Counted from the stretch's first letter, positions 16,115-24,565 are shown. The stretch: DNA of 29,485 bases from Clostridia bacterium (GCA_017409915.1 JAFQRU010000087.1:1-29485); one strand, 5' to 3'. Made by a program: numbers and translations. The notes: generated from the letters alone by a model not told the origin.

Positions 16115-17206
16115 TTAGTCTTTCTTGTTGGCGTTTTCAATGGCTTTCTCTAAACTTCCTGCGTTTTTATAAGAGGTATAAAGGCTTACGAGGAGAAGCG
16201 CCAAAATCGGGAAAACAACCATTCCCAGAACGCCCATAAGCTCATTACCGACATATATGCTTATAAGAGTTATAAGCGGATGAATACCTAGCTGTGAGCT
16301 CATAACACGAGGGCTGAGCATCTGTCTTACTAAAAAGACAACTGTCTGCAAGACTATGATGCATATTGAGAAAAACAGATTTTTGCTCATCATAAAGGAG
16401 ATTATGGCATAGGGGATTAAAACTATTCCCGAGCCTAAAATCGGAAGAGCATCAACAATTCCTATAATAATTGCCCATATAATTGCATAGTCAATATCCA
16501 AAAACCAAAAGGTTACTGCGACCAAAAGAGCGGTTATGGACGAGAGGATTGTCTGGGACTTCATATACCCTACAAATCCCCGCCAAGCTGTATTTTTAAG
16601 GTATCTTAATTTTGTTACTGTTTTATCGGGGAGTGCTTCCTTTATAAAGTTTATAACGGCGTTATAATCTTTTATAAAGAAGAAAAGGGAAAGCATAAAT
16701 ATAAGAATAAAGAATAAAGCTGACGGTAGAGTTGACGCAAAGCTTGTTGCATAGCCGATAGCACTGTTTGTAATGGTCGGAGTGTATTTATTGATTGAAA
16801 AATCACTGTTTTCGATATAATTGTCAACAAATTCGGCAACGCCGGGCATATACTTTCTGTATTTTTCGTAATAGTCCATAAAGGTATCCTGGACAGACTC
16901 TATTATATCAGGGAGAATCTCAATAAGTCCTCTTGCCTGAGTATAAAGATAATAGATAAGCCAGAACAGAAGTCCGCCGAATATGGCAATGATAAGAGTT
17001 ATAATAACGAATGAGCTGACTCCTTTGTTGATGTGGAGCTTTGAGGAAAGCTTTTCAACAACTTTGTGGAAAGGAGCGGCAACTATAAAAGCTAAAATAA
17101 AGGGTAAGAACAAATTGATAAGAACAGGAGAAAAATAAACCAGAACCCCGATGCAAAGGGCAATGAAGAGGTATTTGATATATTTTCCGTATCCGTCATT
17201 CTTCAT
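16115..17206 (-). CDS. AI-2E family transporter (YtvI/PerM-like)
   Basis: A 363-residue integral membrane protein of the AI-2E/PerM superfamily. Two N-terminal membrane helices (about 10-45) are followed by one near 64-88, a soluble region (about 90-155), and then a group of at least four helices with the family segments SQTILSSITALLVAVTF and DALPILGSGIVLIP (about 252-265). The latter matches the conserved PILGSG-type loop. The family includes autoinducer-2 exporters, sodium/proton antiporters and the sporulation protein YtvI; which of these applies cannot be told here. AAAGGA precedes the ATG. It lies 27 bases after the phosphoglycerate mutase gene on the same strand with no terminator between, so it is probably co-transcribed. 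Confidence 0.88.
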   Translation of the reverse strand: MKNDGYGKYIKYLFIALCIGVLVYFSPVLINLFLPFILAFIVAAPFHKVVEKLSSKLHINKGVSSFVIITLIIAIFGGLLFWLIYYLYTQARGLIEILPDIIESVQDTFMDYYEKYRKYMPGVAEFVDNYIENSDFSINKYTPTITNSAIGYATSFASTLPSALFFILIFMLSLFFFIKDYNAVINFIKEALPDKTVTKLRYLKNTAWRGFVGYMKSQTILSSITALLVAVTFWFLDIDYAIIWAIIIGIVDALPILGSGIVLIPYAIISFMMSKNLFFSICIIVLQTVVFLVRQMLSPRVMSSQLGIHPLITLISIYVGNELMGVLGMVVFPILALLLVSLYTSYKNAGSLEKAIENANKKD

Positions 17207-17233
17207 GATTTATTACATCCTTTCGTAAAAGTT

Positions 17234-18430
17234 TTAAGAAAGAAGCTTCTTCATAATTTCAAAGCCGTTCTCAATATAAATCCCTGTCTCCTTGGCGTTT
17301 GCCTCAGTATAGGAAAGACCGCTTGCCGCATCCCCTTTGCTTCTGTAAATAAGATAAGGGATAGGGTCGCTTGTGTGTGTTCTTATTGCAAGAGGCGTCG
17401 GGTGGTCAGGCATAACGAGAATGTTATATTCTTCGCCAGCTTCTTCAAGATAGGAAAGGAGCGGAGCAACAATCTTTTCATCAATAAGCTCGATTGCGCG
17501 GACCTTGTTTTCTATTTCTTTTCTGTGACCTGCCTCGTCGGCACCCTCTAAATGAATATAAACGAAGTCGGCACCGCCTTTAAGAGCATCAATTGATGCC
17601 TTTGCCTTGCCGTCAAAGTTAGTATGAACTGTGCCTGTTGCACCCTCGACATCTATAACATCAAGACCTGCGCATTTGCCGATTCCCTTGATTAAGTCAA
17701 CGGCGGAAATAACAGCGCCCGAAAGCCCGAATTTATCCTTATACAAATCAAGGTCAGGCTTTGTTCCGTTGCCCCAGATCCAGATGGAGTTGGCAGGATG
17801 AAGGCCTCTTTTTTCTCTGTCTTTATTTACAGGGTGGTCTTTAAGTATTTCGTGACTTCTCTTCATAAGGGAGAGGATAGTCTCGTCAGATGGTAAGTAC
17901 TCTGTGATTTTTCTGTCGGAAATATCGTGTGGCGGAGTTAAGGAAAAATCGTTTTCCTTGTTGTGCCAGACTAAAAGATGGCGATAGCTTATACCGCTGA
18001 AAAACTCATATTCTTCGGTTTTAAGCTCTTTATTTACTGCCTCAATTAAGATGCTTGCTTCTTCCGAGGAAATCTCGTCAGAACTGTAATCAACCATAGT
18101 CTTGTCCTCATAGTTTTCCTCATCGGAAAGAGTAACAAGATTTGTTCTGAAAGTGGTGTCGGAAAGGACAAGAGGAACATTCATGCTCATAGCTTCAAGA
18201 GGAGAACGCCCTGTATAATATTTAAGGGGGTCATAGCCGAAAACCGCAAGGTTTGCAACATCGCTTCCCGGTGGAAGTCCTTCCGGAACGGTCTTGACCA
18301 TTCCAAGCTCGCCGCCTTTTGAAAGATGGTCAATGTTAGGCTTTTTTGCCACTTCAAGAGGAGTTTTTCCTCCCAGCTCAGGGACAGGAGTATCCGCCGC
18401 CCCGTCGCATAAAACAACAATATATTTCAT
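17234..18430 (-). CDS. Archaeal-type cofactor-independent phosphoglycerate mutase (ApgM-like)
   Basis: A 398-residue member of the alkaline phosphatase superfamily, ApgM branch, which interconverts 3- and 2-phosphoglycerate in glycolysis using two metal ions. Visible motifs are the first metal aspartate Asp9 (LCDGAAD), the nucleophile segment PPGSDVANLAVFGYDP with Ser56, the HLEGADEAGHR motif and VMPDHPTP. A closely related subgroup in Firmicutes has been proposed as a non-orthologous homoserine kinase (TIGR02535), and I cannot separate the two by eye. I set the start at the ATG at 18430, with AGGAAGAG ahead of it. The frame is open to 18604, but that extension crosses the promoter and has no signature of coding. 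Promoter at 18518-18547. Confidence 0.88.
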   Translation of the reverse strand: MKYIVVLCDGAADTPVPELGGKTPLEVAKKPNIDHLSKGGELGMVKTVPEGLPPGSDVANLAVFGYDPLKYYTGRSPLEAMSMNVPLVLSDTTFRTNLVTLSDEENYEDKTMVDYSSDEISSEEASILIEAVNKELKTEEYEFFSGISYRHLLVWHNKENDFSLTPPHDISDRKITEYLPSDETILSLMKRSHEILKDHPVNKDREKRGLHPANSIWIWGNGTKPDLDLYKDKFGLSGAVISAVDLIKGIGKCAGLDVIDVEGATGTVHTNFDGKAKASIDALKGGADFVYIHLEGADEAGHRKEIENKVRAIELIDEKIVAPLLSYLEEAGEEYNILVMPDHPTPLAIRTHTSDPIPYLIYRSKGDAASGLSYTEANAKETGIYIENGFEIMKKLLS

Positions 18431-18479
18431 ATGATTTTCTCTTCCTTTCAAGAAAAGTTGTTTCGTTTTGAAAGTTTTC

Positions 18480-18504
18480 CCTTGCAGGAAAAAATTATGC
18501 AAGG
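18480..18504 (-). other. Leader hairpin of the phosphoglycerate mutase transcript
   Basis: Within the roughly 80-base leader, CCTTGCA and TGCAAGG form a 7-bp stem around an 11-base T-rich loop. No T tract follows, so it is not a normal terminator. It may stabilise the mRNA 5' end, or be without function. Confidence 0.35.
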
Positions 18505-18517
18505 TTATATATGCTTT

Positions 18518-18547
18518 ATTATACTTCAAAACCCCTTGTTTTGTCAA
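18518..18547 (-). promoter_or_regulatory. Promoter of the phosphoglycerate mutase operon
   Basis: On the minus strand TTGACA (18542-18547), an 18-base spacer and TATAAT (18518-18523). Both boxes match the sigma-A consensus fully. Confidence 0.8.
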
Positions 18548-18612
18548 ACATTTTGAGAAAATGTCATAAAAATTTAACATAAAAATTTTTTGTTGAAATT
18601 GCATAAAATTTG

Positions 18613-18641
18613 TTGCAATTTCTTCAATAAAGTGTTATAAT
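18613..18641 (+). promoter_or_regulatory. Promoter of the regulator-ftsEX operon
   Basis: TTGCAA (18613-18618), a 17-base spacer and TATAAT (18636-18641), about 40 bases ahead of the GTG start at 18680. A second TATAAT lies ten bases downstream but has no matching -35 box. Confidence 0.75.
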
Positions 18642-18679
18642 GGCTTATAATAGATGAAGTATGCTTAGGGGGAATTATC

Positions 18680-19759
18680 GTGCAAAACAGAATATTTCAG
18701 AATACTTGCAACCAGTTAAGACTCGATATTGAGCGCCGTATCGGTGTTATGGACGACGGCGGTGCGGTTATTGCGTGCAGCGACGAGACTAAGATTGGTA
18801 AAATTAACGAAAGAATAGAAGAAGTGTGCCCAAATGGCGAGATTAAAGCTTATAAAGGATATACCTATAAGAAATTCGAAACCTATAATAAAGGGGAATA
18901 CTATGTTTTCTGTGAGGGAGAGGACGAACTTGCGAAGTGCTATTGCACTGTTCTCGCGCCTCATTTTGTTTCTGTTAAGCAGTATTATGATGAAAAGTAC
19001 GATAAGAACAGCTTTGTTAAAAATATAATTCTTGATAATGTTCTCCCTGGCGATATTATATACAGGAGTAAGGAACTTCGCTTAAACATTGAGGCAAAGA
19101 GAAATGTTTTCTTAGTAAGAAGCCATAAAAATTCTGATATTGAGATTATGGATATTCTCTTAAACATTTTCCCTGATAAAACCCGCGACTTTGTTATAAG
19201 AATTGACGACAGAGATATTGTTGCAATAAGAGAAGTAAGGGAAGACGAAAATATTGACGCCCTCCAAATTGCAAACGAAATAAGAGATACTGTTGGGGTT
19301 GAGGCAATGGTTAAGGTTTCCGTTGGCGTTTCAACTCTTGCTGAAAATATTCAGGAGCTTTCAAAAGCATACCGCGAAGCAAGAATTGCCCTTGAAGTTG
19401 GTAAGGTTTTCGACACTGAAAAGAATGTTATAAGCTATGACAATCTTGGAATAGGAAGACTTATCTATCAGCTTCCAACAACTCTTTGCGAGCTCTTCTT
19501 AAACGAAGTTTTAAAGAAAGAATCCATCGATGTTATGGACAGCGAAACAATTTACACAATTCAGAAGTTCTTTGAAAACAACCTTAATGTTTCCGAGACT
19601 TCAAGAAAACTGTTTGTTCACAGAAACACTCTCGTTTACCGTCTTGATAAAATCAAAAAGCTTACGGGGATTGACCTCCGCGAGTTTGATGATGCCATAA
19701 CCTTCAAGGTTGCAATGATGGTAAGTAAATATCTTAAATCCCAGAATAACGAAATTTAA
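18680..19759 (+). CDS. PucR/CdaR-family transcriptional regulator
   Basis: A 359-residue regulator with the layout of the CdaR/PucR family: an N-terminal sensor-like region (about 1-120), a central GGDEF-like degenerate domain (about 130-260, with VKVSVGVSTLAENIQELSKA and REARIALEVG), and a C-terminal helix-turn-helix (about 300-355, NNLNVSETSRKLFVHRNTL and YRLDKIKKLTG), which is the classic PucR C-terminal domain. The ligand is unknown. The GTG start is supported by AGGGGG at 18667-18672. It is the first gene of the series leading into ftsE (15 bases downstream), so it may control that operon or respond to envelope state; this is inferred from position only. Confidence 0.85.
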   Translation: MQNRIFQNTCNQLRLDIERRIGVMDDGGAVIACSDETKIGKINERIEEVCPNGEIKAYKGYTYKKFETYNKGEYYVFCEGEDELAKCYCTVLAPHFVSVKQYYDEKYDKNSFVKNIILDNVLPGDIIYRSKELRLNIEAKRNVFLVRSHKNSDIEIMDILLNIFPDKTRDFVIRIDDRDIVAIREVREDENIDALQIANEIRDTVGVEAMVKVSVGVSTLAENIQELSKAYREARIALEVGKVFDTEKNVISYDNLGIGRLIYQLPTTLCELFLNEVLKKESIDVMDSETIYTIQKFFENNLNVSETSRKLFVHRNTLVYRLDKIKKLTGIDLREFDDAITFKVAMMVSKYLKSQNNEI

Positions 19760-19774
19760 ATCGGAGCTTTAAAT

Positions 19775-20464
19775 ATGATAGAATTTAAGAATGTTACTAA
19801 AATTTACGAAGACGGAGATGTTCTTGCGCTGGATGATGTGTCCTTTAAAGTTGAGAAGGGCGAGTTTGTCTTTCTGGTTGGCCCGTCAGGCGCAGGCAAA
19901 TCCACAATAACCGAGCTTATCATTAAAGAGGAGCTTTTGACAAGCGGAGATATTATTGTGAATAATATGTCTTTGTCCTCTCTTCCTGATAAGAAAATTC
20001 CTTATCTCCGCAGAAATATAGGAATGGTTTTTCAGGATTTTCGTCTTCTTCCCAATAAAACGGTTTATGAAAATGTTGCCTTTGCCATGCAGGTTATCGG
20101 CGCATCAAGCCGTGCAATAAGAAGAACTGTTCCCGGTGTTTTAAGTATGGTTGGCCTTTCCCATAAGGCGGATATGAAACCCAGCCAGCTCTCCGGCGGC
20201 GAGCAACAGAGAGTTTCTCTGGCTCGTGCTATGGTTAACCGTCCGCCTGTTATTATTGCGGACGAGCCTACGGGAAATCTTGACCCTGAAAACGCTCAGG
20301 AAATTATGAATTTACTTGAAGACATTAACCAAAAAGGAACAACAATGATTGTTGCAACTCATGCGAAGAACTTTGTTGACACCATGCAAAAGCGTGTTCT
20401 TGCCATAGAACACGGCAAACTTGTTCGTGATGAGGAAAGAGGAGCGTACGGATATGAAGCCTAG
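19775..20464 (+). CDS. ftsE: Cell division ATP-binding protein FtsE
   Basis: A 229-residue ABC ATPase that powers the FtsEX complex, which does not transport but switches on peptidoglycan hydrolases during division. Walker A GPSGAGKS (36-43), the Q-loop at Gln87 (FQDFRLLPNKTV, typical of FtsE), signature LSGGEQQR (139-146) and Walker B VIIADEPTG (159-167) are intact. GGAG precedes the ATG at 19775. The end of the gene overlaps the start of ftsX by 11 bases, as usual for this pair, which implies translational coupling. Confidence 0.95.
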   Translation: MIEFKNVTKIYEDGDVLALDDVSFKVEKGEFVFLVGPSGAGKSTITELIIKEELLTSGDIIVNNMSLSSLPDKKIPYLRRNIGMVFQDFRLLPNKTVYENVAFAMQVIGASSRAIRRTVPGVLSMVGLSHKADMKPSQLSGGEQQRVSLARAMVNRPPVIIADEPTGNLDPENAQEIMNLLEDINQKGTTMIVATHAKNFVDTMQKRVLAIEHGKLVRDEERGAYGYEA

Positions 20465-21344
20465 GGATTTTAAATATTTCATAACTCAGGGAGTCTCCGG
20501 GATTATGTCAAACTGGCTTATGAGCCTTGCCTCACTGACGACAGTTATTATATCTTTGGCATTCCTTGGAGTATTCATTATTTTAGGTCTTAACTTAAAC
20601 TCAATCAGTGCTCAGATTGAGGAACAGTGCCAGATAAATGTTTTCGTTCCCCGTGACGCAACGGACAGCGAGCTTAAAACTGTGGGGGCGGAGCTTCTTA
20701 AAATTGAAAATGTTAAAGCGGTTGATTATTACACAAAAGAAGAAAGATACAGAGATTACAAAGAGGGCCGTTACAGCGACGACGCAGATGCAATTGCGGC
20801 TTTTGAATATGATAACCCTCTTCGTGACGCCTGTGTTATAACCCTCGAAAATCCTGAGGATGCCCAAGGAGTTGTTGAAGCGGCAGCAAAGGTCAAAGGG
20901 GTTGAAGAGGTTAAAAGCAGTCTTGATTTAATTGACAAGGTTGTGGCCATTACCTCCTTTGTAAAGCATGTGACAATCTGGATTGTTATTGCCCTTTTAA
21001 TAGGTGCGGTTATGCTTATCTCCAACACTATTAAGCAAGGTCTTTTTGCAAGACGCAAGGAGATAAACATTATGAAGTTTGTGGGAGCAACAAACTGGTT
21101 TATCCGCTGGCCTTTCCTTTTTGAAGGAATGATTATCGGCTTTATCGGTGCATTGTTTTCCGCAACAGTTGTGCTTTTCGCATACGAAAGCTTTTACCCT
21201 GCTTTAATGGAATTTACAGGAACTCTTCGTATTGTTCCGTTCAGAACAGTATATAACTACATTTTATGCTGGTTTATGGCAATAGGAATTCTTATGGGAG
21301 TAGCGGGAAGCTATACCTCTATAAGAAAATATCTTCATGTATAA
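20454..21344 (+). CDS. ftsX: Cell division protein FtsX
   Basis: A 296-residue membrane partner of FtsE. The layout is that of FtsX: one membrane helix near the N-terminus (about 22-47), a large outside domain (about 48-170) that in other bacteria contacts the hydrolase or its activator, then three helices (about 172-191, 214-240, 258-285). The cytoplasmic segment RRKEINIMKFVGATNWFIR between helices two and three is the conserved coupling element for FtsE. The start is the ATG at 20454, preceded by AGAGGAG inside ftsE; an upstream frame from 20421 is rejected. The M23 hydrolase gene, the likely target of FtsEX, follows after 21 bases. Confidence 0.95.
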   Translation: MKPRDFKYFITQGVSGIMSNWLMSLASLTTVIISLAFLGVFIILGLNLNSISAQIEEQCQINVFVPRDATDSELKTVGAELLKIENVKAVDYYTKEERYRDYKEGRYSDDADAIAAFEYDNPLRDACVITLENPEDAQGVVEAAAKVKGVEEVKSSLDLIDKVVAITSFVKHVTIWIVIALLIGAVMLISNTIKQGLFARRKEINIMKFVGATNWFIRWPFLFEGMIIGFIGALFSATVVLFAYESFYPALMEFTGTLRIVPFRTVYNYILCWFMAIGILMGVAGSYTSIRKYLHV

Positions 21345-21365
21345 ACTTTAAAAGGCGGTGTCTTT

Positions 21366-22508
21366 ATGAATAAGAAAATTGTTCGCACAGTTGCTTTGCT
21401 CATAGCTTTTGCGCTTATTGCAAGTGTTCTTGCAGTTGGGGTTAGCTATGTCTTTGCGGCTAATGAACAGGCCCAGATAGATGCATCAGAGAAGAAAGTT
21501 CAGGAACAACAGAAAAAGATTAAGGACATAAATAATAAACAGGCTTTAACTGCCGAGAATATTGAAGCGCTTAAAAAGGAAACAGTTGGAATTCAGTCTC
21601 AGATTGATGCGAAAAATGCAGAGCTTGCCGAAACACAGGCAAAGCTTGACGCAACTTTGGCCCAGCTTGCTCAGGCAAAGAAAGAGTCCAAAGAGCAGTA
21701 TGAAGCCTATAAAGAGCGTTTTCGAGTTATGTGTGAAGACGGAACAACCTCGACTCTTGCTTTGATTTTCTCATCAAAAAGTCTTATGGATCTCGTTAAT
21801 AATTTAGAGGTTGCAAAAGAAATTTCCAATTATGACAAGAAAATCCACGACGAAATGAAACAGAAGGAAAAGGAAATTTCTGATATAAGCACAGAAATTG
21901 AAGCAATCAAGAAGACTCAGGAAGGCGAAAAAGCCATTCTTGCTCAGCAGAAAGCGAGCCTTGATTCTAAACAGGCGGAACTTGAAAAGGTTAAGAAAAC
22001 TCTTATGTCAGACGCTGCGGCAGCCCAGAGAATAATTGATGAAGAAATAAGAAAGCAAAACGCCTTGAAGGCGCAGATGTCAGGCTCACTCAGTAAGGGT
22101 AACGGGACGGTTTCAAACGGGTATTTCCTATGGCCAACTCCAAGTTGTACATATATAACCTCCCATTTTGCTCCTCAGAGAGTTAACCCTGTTACAGGAA
22201 AGCTAAGACCTCATACGGGAACAGATATTGGTGCTCAGTATGGTGCGAATATTATTGCGGCGGCAGGCGGAACTGTTAAGTTTGCCGGCTGGAATGGCGG
22301 TTATGGAAACTGTGCTATTATCGACCATGGCGGCGGTGTTTCAACCCTTTATGCTCATATGAGCTCTCTTTTGGTTTCCGCAGGTCAGTATGTTTCAGCA
22401 GGTTCATTGGTAGGACGAGTTGGCTCAACAGGTAACTCAACGGGACCTCACCTTCATTTTGAGGTGCTTATAAACGGAACAGCGGTTAACCCAATGCAGT
22501 ATTTTTAA
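21366..22508 (+). CDS. Coiled-coil M23 peptidoglycan hydrolase (EnvC/PcsB-like partner of FtsEX)
   Basis: A 380-residue secreted protein: signal peptide (1-32, ending near FAA), two long coiled-coil stretches (about 34-115 and 150-238) separated by a region containing TSTLALIFSSKSLMDLVNNL, and a C-terminal LytM/M23 domain (about 254-380). The zinc site is complete: His283 and Asp287 (PHTGTDIG), His364 in PHLHFEV, with catalytic His331 and His362. An intact site suggests an active endopeptidase that cuts peptide cross-links, unlike E. coli EnvC. The coiled coil plus the SSKSL hinge matches the regulatory region of FtsX-controlled hydrolases, and the gene sits directly after ftsX. AGGCGGTG precedes the ATG. 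Confidence 0.92.
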   Translation: MNKKIVRTVALLIAFALIASVLAVGVSYVFAANEQAQIDASEKKVQEQQKKIKDINNKQALTAENIEALKKETVGIQSQIDAKNAELAETQAKLDATLAQLAQAKKESKEQYEAYKERFRVMCEDGTTSTLALIFSSKSLMDLVNNLEVAKEISNYDKKIHDEMKQKEKEISDISTEIEAIKKTQEGEKAILAQQKASLDSKQAELEKVKKTLMSDAAAAQRIIDEEIRKQNALKAQMSGSLSKGNGTVSNGYFLWPTPSCTYITSHFAPQRVNPVTGKLRPHTGTDIGAQYGANIIAAAGGTVKFAGWNGGYGNCAIIDHGGGVSTLYAHMSSLLVSAGQYVSAGSLVGRVGSTGNSTGPHLHFEVLINGTAVNPMQYF

Positions 22509-22525
22509 TATAAACATAGCATATA

Positions 22526-22557
22526 ATTAAGTCGATGGGGTTACCCATCGACTTAAT
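22526..22557. repeat. Perfect 14-bp inverted repeat
   Basis: Two exact arms (22526-22539 and 22544-22557) around a GTTA loop, starting 18 bases after the M23 hydrolase stop. Unlike the other hairpins in this window it has no T tract after it, so it may be an mRNA 3'-end stabiliser or processing site rather than a terminator. Confidence 0.7.
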
Positions 22558-22561
22558 ATGG

Positions 22562-22600
22562 ATAGAGCGGCGAAAACTTTAAACGCTCTATTTGTTTTTG
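22562..22600 (+). terminator. Possible weak terminator or attenuator
   Basis: An 8-bp stem ATAGAGCG / CGCTCTAT with a 14-base loop, followed by TTGTTTTTG. The long loop and low G+C suggest partial termination before the protease gene, which begins 21 bases later. Confidence 0.5.
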
Positions 22601-22621
22601 TAACATAAAGAGGTGGCAATA

Positions 22622-23833
22622 ATGGAAAACGAAAAAAACGAAGAAGTTATAATCGTTATAGATGAAAAAGAAAAGAAAGATTCTCCCAAAAGGCGAAAAT
22701 CAGTTGCGTTTTTGCTTGTGTTTTCAGGGATGATTTTAGGGGCGTTGATTACATTTTTAGCCCTTGCGTTTGCCGCGTTTAAAACTGCTCCTTTGGGACT
22801 TAGCCGCGAAAACTGGAACAGATTATCGTGGGGTTTTAAAGTGGTAGATGAAGTGTATTATAAAGGAATCGACCAGGACAAACTGGTTGACGGGGCTCTT
22901 TTAGGGCTTAATGCGGCACTGGATGAATATTCCTATTATATGCCGAAAGAATATGCGGAAGAGTTTAAGCAGAGCGTTGATGCAAGCGAATATTGCGGTG
23001 TAGGCCTTTATATATACAGCGATGCAGAATCCGAAACTGTTAAAGTTATGTCTGCCATTTCCGGCGCTCCTGCAAAAGAAGCAGGGATAGAGACAGATGA
23101 TATCATAAAAGCTGTTGACGGAGAAATGATTGGAGCAGATGTGGATAAAGCCTCTTCAAAAATGCTTGGAGAAGAGGGCACAGAGGTTACTGTAACCGTT
23201 ATAAAAACTGATAGCGGGAAAACCGTAGATATAAAGCTTAAAAGGGCAAAGATAAAAATTGAAACAGTTCAGTCCGAAATGAAAAACGACGATATAGGCT
23301 ATATTGCAATAAGTCAGTTTGGTGCAAACACCTACTCTGAGTTTGTTGAGCATTTTAATAAACTTGGCGAAGATGGGGCGAAAAAAATAGTCCTTGACCT
23401 TCGTTCAAATCCGGGTGGATATTTTGCCAGCGCAATAGATATTGCGGACATATTCTTAGATAAAGGCGAAACTATTGTTTACACCAAAGATAAAAAAGGC
23501 AAGAAAGAAGAATATAAGGCAAAGACAGAGGAAATGAGAGTTAAGATGGTAATCCTTTGTGATGGAGGAACTGCCAGCGCAAGCGAGATTTTAATCGGAG
23601 CTCTTTGCGATAATAAACGGGCGACTCTTGTAGGAGAAAAAACCTTTGGTAAAGGCGTGACTCAGGCCTTGGTTCAGTATCCTGACGGAAGCGCGTTTAA
23701 GATTACGGACTCGAATTATTATACTCCAAATGGAGAAAGCATAGATAAAAAAGGCATCGAGCCTGATTTTAAAGTGGAAAATCGTGGCGGCGCGGATTTG
23801 CAGCTTGAAAAGGCTTTGGAAATTCTTAAATAG
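22622..23833 (+). CDS. S41 family carboxy-terminal processing protease (CtpA/CtpB-like)
   Basis: A 403-residue membrane-anchored serine protease. A charged cytoplasmic N-terminus is followed by one membrane helix (about 28-53), an N-terminal helical region, a PDZ domain (about 120-207, containing GVGLYIY and GAPAKEAGIETDDII) and the S41 catalytic core. The Ser/Lys dyad is intact: Ser319 in GGTASASE and Lys344 in GEKTFGKG, spaced by 25 residues as in characterised Ctp proteases. It acts outside the membrane on protein C-termini. The ATG at 22622 is preferred over an in-frame GTG at 22613 because AGAGG fits the ATG spacing. It follows the FtsEX hydrolase gene, so cleavage of division hydrolases is a plausible but unproven role. 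Confidence 0.93.
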   Translation: MENEKNEEVIIVIDEKEKKDSPKRRKSVAFLLVFSGMILGALITFLALAFAAFKTAPLGLSRENWNRLSWGFKVVDEVYYKGIDQDKLVDGALLGLNAALDEYSYYMPKEYAEEFKQSVDASEYCGVGLYIYSDAESETVKVMSAISGAPAKEAGIETDDIIKAVDGEMIGADVDKASSKMLGEEGTEVTVTVIKTDSGKTVDIKLKRAKIKIETVQSEMKNDDIGYIAISQFGANTYSEFVEHFNKLGEDGAKKIVLDLRSNPGGYFASAIDIADIFLDKGETIVYTKDKKGKKEEYKAKTEEMRVKMVILCDGGTASASEILIGALCDNKRATLVGEKTFGKGVTQALVQYPDGSAFKITDSNYYTPNGESIDKKGIEPDFKVENRGGADLQLEKALEILK

Positions 23834-24523
23834 TTGAAAATCGGTATTGTTGCACGGAGCGAAAGAGAAAAAAGAATCTTTAAAAAAGTTACCATAGAAG
23901 AGGTTTCTCCTGATATTATAGTTGCGAAAATGCCTTTTTGGGAAGAGGAGATTCAAAAAGCCTCAGGCCTTATAAAACGAGCCGAAAAAAAGCTTCGGCG
24001 CTTCGGCGCTGAGGAGATAATATACGAAAAAAGCTTAAAGGAAACTCCTTTTGATTTATCCCAGGTCTTTTATAAGCTGGCCGCGGAGGGAGCGAAAATT
24101 CTCGCAAAAAGATTTGAAGCGGGAGAGCCATTTTGCCTTGGAATAAAGCAGAAAATTCCTGATTTTAAAGTGCTTTATCTTATAAAAGAACTGATTTATG
24201 ATGTGAAAAAAATAAGCGTTTTTACAGAAGACCAGAGAGAGGCCCTTAAAATTCAGGGGCAAATAATGGAGGAGTTTGGCGCAACGGTTGAGATTCTTCC
24301 TTATGACCTTTATGGGCGGGACTTTGTGACTGTAAATCTTGACGAGAATGAGATAGTGATTTTCGGGAAAGTGGTCTGCAAAGATTTTGTGGTAAAGGCG
24401 GAAAACTTTGGATATGACATTGACTCTTTGGAGCTTTTTTCGCTGACAAACGGAAATTTTAAAGAAGCAGTGATTAAAAGTTGTATCTGTGGAAAAAATA
24501 AGTTGACATTAAATGAAATTTAA
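23834..24523 (+). CDS. Conserved-looking protein of unknown function
   Basis: A 229-residue soluble protein that I do not recognise. The first 100 residues are strand-helix units with a charged helix (EEEIQKASGLIKRAEKKLRRFG) and a hydrophobic end (LAAEGAKILAKRF). The second half begins with a Rossmann-like unit (KKISVFTEDQREALKIQGQIMEEFGATVEILPYD), and three cysteines lie near the C-terminus (about 180, 216, 218). There is no signal peptide or membrane segment. The only early start is the TTG at 23834, directly after the protease stop and without a good binding site, so translation probably depends on coupling. Codon use matches the neighbours. It ends just before the greA promoter, whose -35 box lies inside its last codons. 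Confidence 0.7.
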   Translation: MKIGIVARSEREKRIFKKVTIEEVSPDIIVAKMPFWEEEIQKASGLIKRAEKKLRRFGAEEIIYEKSLKETPFDLSQVFYKLAAEGAKILAKRFEAGEPFCLGIKQKIPDFKVLYLIKELIYDVKKISVFTEDQREALKIQGQIMEEFGATVEILPYDLYGRDFVTVNLDENEIVIFGKVVCKDFVVKAENFGYDIDSLELFSLTNGNFKEAVIKSCICGKNKLTLNEI

Positions 24524-24531
24524 GCTATAAT
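24503..24531 (+). promoter_or_regulatory. Full-consensus promoter of greA-lysS
   Basis: TTGACA (24503-24508), a 17-base spacer and TATAAT (24526-24531): a 12 of 12 match to sigma-A consensus. The -35 box overlaps the end of the upstream gene. Confidence 0.85.
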
Positions 24532-24565
24532 ATTGTAATGCGTGAGCATATACCTTGTAAAGAAA

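Noticed and set aside
18431..18604. N-terminal extension of the phosphoglycerate mutase
   Set aside because: The frame is open, but it spans a full-consensus promoter on the same strand, and the family N-terminus starts at the ATG at 18430 with a good binding site.
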